The notes under the pieces are model-generated. The model searched no databases and was not told the DNA's origin. It saw nothing but the letters and a program-made list of their open reading frames with translations. From an uncultured Acetatifactor sp. (lineage in GTDB: Bacteria; Bacillota; Clostridia; Lachnospirales; Lachnospiraceae): a stretch of 16,699 nt of DNA. The stretch lies in the NCBI GenBank assembly GCA_910577185.1, contig CAJTLR010000022.1:34209-50907 (forward strand), in the 5' to 3' direction. Shown here in pieces: positions 14,261 through 16,699 of the stretch. The translations under genes were made by a program, and so were the position numbers. Position 1 is the stretch's first letter, and each line of letters starts with the position of its first letter.

Positions 14261-15760
14261 TTATGTGATTTCGGCTGATTTCAGGCGGATGTAAAATACG
14301 GTCTGGGCGCCGGGCTTACTTTTGACGCCGATGAATCCATCGTGCTCTTCCATGATTTTCCGGCAAATGGAGAGTCCCAGACCGGCGCTTCCCTGCTCCC
14401 GGGAATAGGCCTTGTCCACCCGGTAGAAGGGTTCAAATATTTTCTTCTGTTCCTGGGCACTCAGGCCTTTTCCGTGATTGCGGACAGCCAGCCATGCGTC
14501 ATTCTGCCTTCTGGTTCCGTCAATGCGGATGACGGTGTGGCTGTCCCCGTATTTTATGGCATTGTCCACCAGGTTGATCAATACCTGCCGCAGGCGGTCT
14601 TCCACACCCCATACCAGGAGCTGTTCCGGAAAATGTGTGCGAATCTGTATTTCATACCGTTTTGCCTTGATTTCCAGGGCCTGGGCGACACTGATGGCAG
14701 TCTGGGACAAGTCCACCAGCTGTTTTTCCATATAGATGGCCTTGTCCGACATTTCCAGCAGCTGCAGTACCATCTGGTGCATGCGGGTGCTTTCCTGCAA
14801 AATCTGCTGAATGCCCTGCCTGGTAAGATTTTTATCAGCTCCCTGGTCAGCCTCCATAAGCTGTGCATATCCCTGAATGGTAGTCAGGGGTGTTTTCAGT
14901 TCGTGGGTCATATTGTTGTAAAATTCCTGGCGGCTGCCCAGGAGTTTGATGATCTGTTCTTTGTCAGCCTGCATGTTCTCGAACTGGGAACCGATCATCT
15001 CCAGCATGACGCTGAAGTTCCGGGATAATTCCCCCACTTCGTCCCTGCGGCCGGAATCCGCCAGCTGGGCCAGAAGCTGCATGTCGATCTGCTCTTTGGA
15101 AAGATCCCGGACCACCTGATGGGAAATTTTAGTCAGCCGCTGGACCGGGGTCAGCAGCCGGCTGATAAAAAAGGCCAGGAACAGAAAGGTCAGGACAAAT
15201 ATGGAGGCTCCGGTCTGGTAAACCAGTGCCTCGGTCTGGCTGATCTGGACATAAAGCTGTGAAGCATCCACCTGATAGCGGATGATGCCCAGGGTCCGCT
15301 CCTCAATGACAACCGGCATGGAAAAAAACACCAGCATCCTGTCCGGTTCCGGGTAGGTCTGTGTAAAAGAGGCGTTTCCGTTTAACGCCTGGAGAAGGTC
15401 ATCACCGGTTTTTTCCTCCTGAAAAGGCCCGCTTCCGTCCAGGTATCGTCCGCTGGTATCAAGGAGATTCAGGCTCTTGTTGCCCAGAAGTTTCAGCTCC
15501 TGGGCGATATCGCCTGCGATCTGCCGGTAACTTTCCTCATCATTATTGGCATGATTGAGCATCAGAAGCTGCCGGATGTAAATCAGGGTGTTTTCCTGGA
15601 GACCCTGGAGTTCCCGGATAAGCTGGTCTTCCTGGTTCTGCCAGAGACTGGTGTGAATGCCGCCGTATAAGATAAAGGCTCCTGCGGTGAAAACCGCCAG
15701 CAAAACAACGGCCATTTGCCGTCGGATTCCGAAGCGACAGGTTTTTTTACTGAGGGACAT
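14261..15760 (-). CDS. Two-TM sensor histidine kinase with HAMP domain
   Basis: This membrane kinase should phosphorylate the response regulator encoded just upstream. The 499 residues show a TM helix at about 17-33, an extracytoplasmic sensor region (about 34-182), a second TM at about 183-201, a HAMP linker (about 199-255), then a HisKA helix with the phospho-acceptor H286 in MTHELKTPL. The ATPase domain has the N box NLVDNAIKYGD (N396, N400), F box IFEPFYRVDK, and G2 box GSAGLGLSICRKI (457-469). The G1 box reads NHGKGL (428-433), with Asn where Asp is most common, a change also found in some active Firmicute kinases. The sensor region has no domain I can name. The start overlaps the regulator by 14 bases, with GGGG seven bases before the ATG, so translation is coupled. 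Confidence 0.93.
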   Translation of the reverse strand: MSLSKKTCRFGIRRQMAVVLLAVFTAGAFILYGGIHTSLWQNQEDQLIRELQGLQENTLIYIRQLLMLNHANNDEESYRQIAGDIAQELKLLGNKSLNLLDTSGRYLDGSGPFQEEKTGDDLLQALNGNASFTQTYPEPDRMLVFFSMPVVIEERTLGIIRYQVDASQLYVQISQTEALVYQTGASIFVLTFLFLAFFISRLLTPVQRLTKISHQVVRDLSKEQIDMQLLAQLADSGRRDEVGELSRNFSVMLEMIGSQFENMQADKEQIIKLLGSRQEFYNNMTHELKTPLTTIQGYAQLMEADQGADKNLTRQGIQQILQESTRMHQMVLQLLEMSDKAIYMEKQLVDLSQTAISVAQALEIKAKRYEIQIRTHFPEQLLVWGVEDRLRQVLINLVDNAIKYGDSHTVIRIDGTRRQNDAWLAVRNHGKGLSAQEQKKIFEPFYRVDKAYSREQGSAGLGLSICRKIMEEHDGFIGVKSKPGAQTVFYIRLKSAEIT

Positions 15761-16427
15761 ATTTATACCCCACTCCGAAAACCGTCAGCAGGGTTTCCTC
15801 CAGCCCGGCTTTTTTCCGGATTCGCTGGATATGGATGTCCACGGTTCTGGTATCCCCTGCAAAATCATATCCCCAAATCTGGTCCAGCAGCGCTGTCCGG
15901 GTAAATACCTGACGGGGATGCTTCAGAAAGCAGAGCAGCAGTTCATATTCTTTTGGGGTCAGGTTCAAAAGTTTCCCCTGGCGGGAGACGCTGCGCTCCC
16001 TTTCGGAAACGGTGAGCTGGCCGCAGACCATCAGGTTTTCCGTATCTGTCCCGTGGGCTTTGTCAAACCGCCGGAGAATGGTTTTGACCCGGGCAATCAC
16101 TTCCCGCAGGTCAAAGGGTTTTGTGACATAATCGTCGGCGCCGGACTCCAGCCCGTATAGTTTGTCTTCCACATTGCCCCTGGCGGTGAGCATGATGATG
16201 GGGACGGTGTAGCTTTCGGTCAGCATTCTGCACACATCCACACCGCTGATGTCCGGCAGCATCCAGTCCAGGAGGACCAGGTCCGGCAGTTCCGCACAGG
16301 CCAGGGAAAAGCCTTCGCTTCCCGTGTAGGCGCACTGTACCACAAAGCCTTCCTTCTCAAAACCGTATTTTAAGATATCCGCAATTGGCTTCTCGTCTTC
16401 GATGACTAAAATTTTCCGTTGTTCCAT
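15747..16427 (-). CDS. OmpR/PhoB-family response regulator
   Basis: This is a cytoplasmic transcription factor controlled by phosphorylation from the adjacent kinase. From ATG 16427 it has 226 residues. The receiver domain (about 1-120) carries the acidic pocket E10-D11-E12, phospho-acceptor D54 (VLLDWMLPD), switch T81 (MLTARG) and K103 (VTKPFD). The C-terminal winged helix (about 130-226) has LTPKEYELLLCFL, RTVDIHIQRIRKK and the final FGVGYKYVPQ. The reading frame stays open for 70 codons upstream, but that extension is not receiver-like and is read from a hairpin-rich leader, so I took MEQRKILVIEDE as the start. Its ribosome binding site (AAAGGG, 12 bases away) is weak. It is the first gene of a regulator-kinase(-lipoprotein) operon. 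Target genes cannot be told from the sequence. Confidence 0.95.
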   Translation of the reverse strand: MEQRKILVIEDEKPIADILKYGFEKEGFVVQCAYTGSEGFSLACAELPDLVLLDWMLPDISGVDVCRMLTESYTVPIIMLTARGNVEDKLYGLESGADDYVTKPFDLREVIARVKTILRRFDKAHGTDTENLMVCGQLTVSERERSVSRQGKLLNLTPKEYELLLCFLKHPRQVFTRTALLDQIWGYDFAGDTRTVDIHIQRIRKKAGLEETLLTVFGVGYKYVPQ

Positions 16428-16473
16428 TTCTGTGCATATCCCTTTCCCAGGAAAAATTCTTTCTGCTCTCATT

Positions 16474-16535
16474 GCCGCCCATGGCGGCGGCAGACGTTTC
16501 GCCTGCCGCAGGCCTGCCAGGGAGCGGCGCTGGCA
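16474..16535 (-). promoter_or_regulatory. Three GC-rich hairpins in the response-regulator leader
   Basis: Three perfect stems follow each other: GCCGCC/GGCGGC (16474-16488, 3-base loop), GCGGCAG/CTGCCGC (16487-16509, 9-base loop) and TGCCAG/CTGGCA (16515-16535, 9-base loop). The first two share two bases, so they compete slightly. They lie between the predicted promoter (16611-16582, minus) and the regulator ATG, giving a structured leader of about 150 nt. Confidence 0.6.
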
Positions 16536-16581
16536 AAAGTGCTTCCCACGACAGTATTTACCGCCTCCAGTATACGGAATA

Positions 16582-16611
16582 AGTATAACGCGGATGTCTC
16601 CGAAATGTAAA
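16582..16611 (-). promoter_or_regulatory. Promoter of the regulator-kinase operon, TTTACA-18-TATACT
   Basis: On the minus strand TTTACA (16611-16606) and TATACT (16587-16582) are separated by 18 bases; each matches the sigma-A consensus at five of six positions. Transcription would begin near 16575. Confidence 0.6.
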
Positions 16612-16620
16612 CATTCTGTA

Positions 16621-16675
16621 TCTAAACTCCCATGCACCAGGTTGCTCCACCATATATGAAAGCGGGGAGTTTAGA
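16621..16675 (+). promoter_or_regulatory. 11-bp inverted repeat masking a ribosome binding site
   Basis: TCTAAACTCCC (16621-16631) pairs perfectly with GGGAGTTTAGA (16665-16675) across a 33-base loop. The right arm contains the GGGGAG Shine-Dalgarno (16664-16669) of the ORF starting at 16678, so folding would hide it from the ribosome. An alternative is a transcriptional operator or a terminator-like stem, but no T-run follows. Confidence 0.55.
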
Positions 16676-16677
16676 AG

Positions 16678-16699
16678 ATGCACACAAACCGCAAGAGCA
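16678..16699 (+). CDS. Start of an unidentified plus-strand ORF (cut by the window edge)
   Basis: ATG at 16678 is preceded by GGGGAG with eight bases of spacing, and the seven codons visible read MHTNRKS without a stop. It is divergent from the regulator-kinase operon. Too little is visible to suggest a product. Confidence 0.45.

Noticed and set aside
16428..16637. 70-residue N-terminal extension of the response regulator
   Set aside because: The extension is translated hairpin leader upstream of a canonical receiver start (MEQRKILVIEDE), and it would begin upstream of the predicted promoter's start site.

Overview
The window looks like chromosomal DNA from a Clostridia-type Firmicute, most likely a Lachnospiraceae-like gut anaerobe. 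This is inferred from AddAB (not RecBCD) as the end-processing machine, the iron-sulphur form of AddB, strong AGGAGG-type ribosome binding sites, sigma-A-like promoters, and moderately GC-rich coding sequence. No database search was possible, so the family placement is tentative. I see no phage genes, transposase, tRNA or rRNA.

Left half (1-10553), DNA repair and recombination. A leader with a clear promoter followed closely by a strong intrinsic terminator (118-227) precedes xth (exonuclease III/AP endonuclease), an unrecognised 32-residue ORF, and addB, all on the plus strand. rarA (AAA+ replication-associated recombination protein, with a beta-clamp-binding motif at its N-terminus) lies on the minus strand, convergent with addB. 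addA then follows on the plus strand, divergent from rarA. addB and addA, which usually sit side by side, are therefore split by an inverted rarA and a 688-base non-coding region.

That non-coding region (6131-6818) is the most unusual part of the window. From left to right it holds a rarA promoter inside a 22-base near-perfect inverted repeat; a cloverleaf-like palindrome of three GAA-triloop hairpins closed by an 8-bp stem; and a ten-copy array with a 51/54-base period. Each array unit carries a GCGAAGC-type minihairpin, or its degenerate form, then a second 5-bp minihairpin and a purine-only tract. The second stem shows a paired base change (TCAAG/CTTGA against TCAGG/CCTGA), which hints that structure is maintained.

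Right half (10523-16699), metabolism and signalling. asnB (glutamine-hydrolysing asparagine synthetase) is on the minus strand and overlaps the 3' end of addA by 31 bases. A minus-strand signalling group follows: an OmpR/PhoB-type response regulator, a two-TM sensor histidine kinase overlapping it by 14 bases, and a probable lipoprotein with propeller-like repeats downstream. The kinase-lipoprotein gap holds several hairpins, including two diverged copies of one hairpin element. At the right edge a new plus-strand ORF begins, with its ribosome binding site inside an 11-bp inverted repeat.
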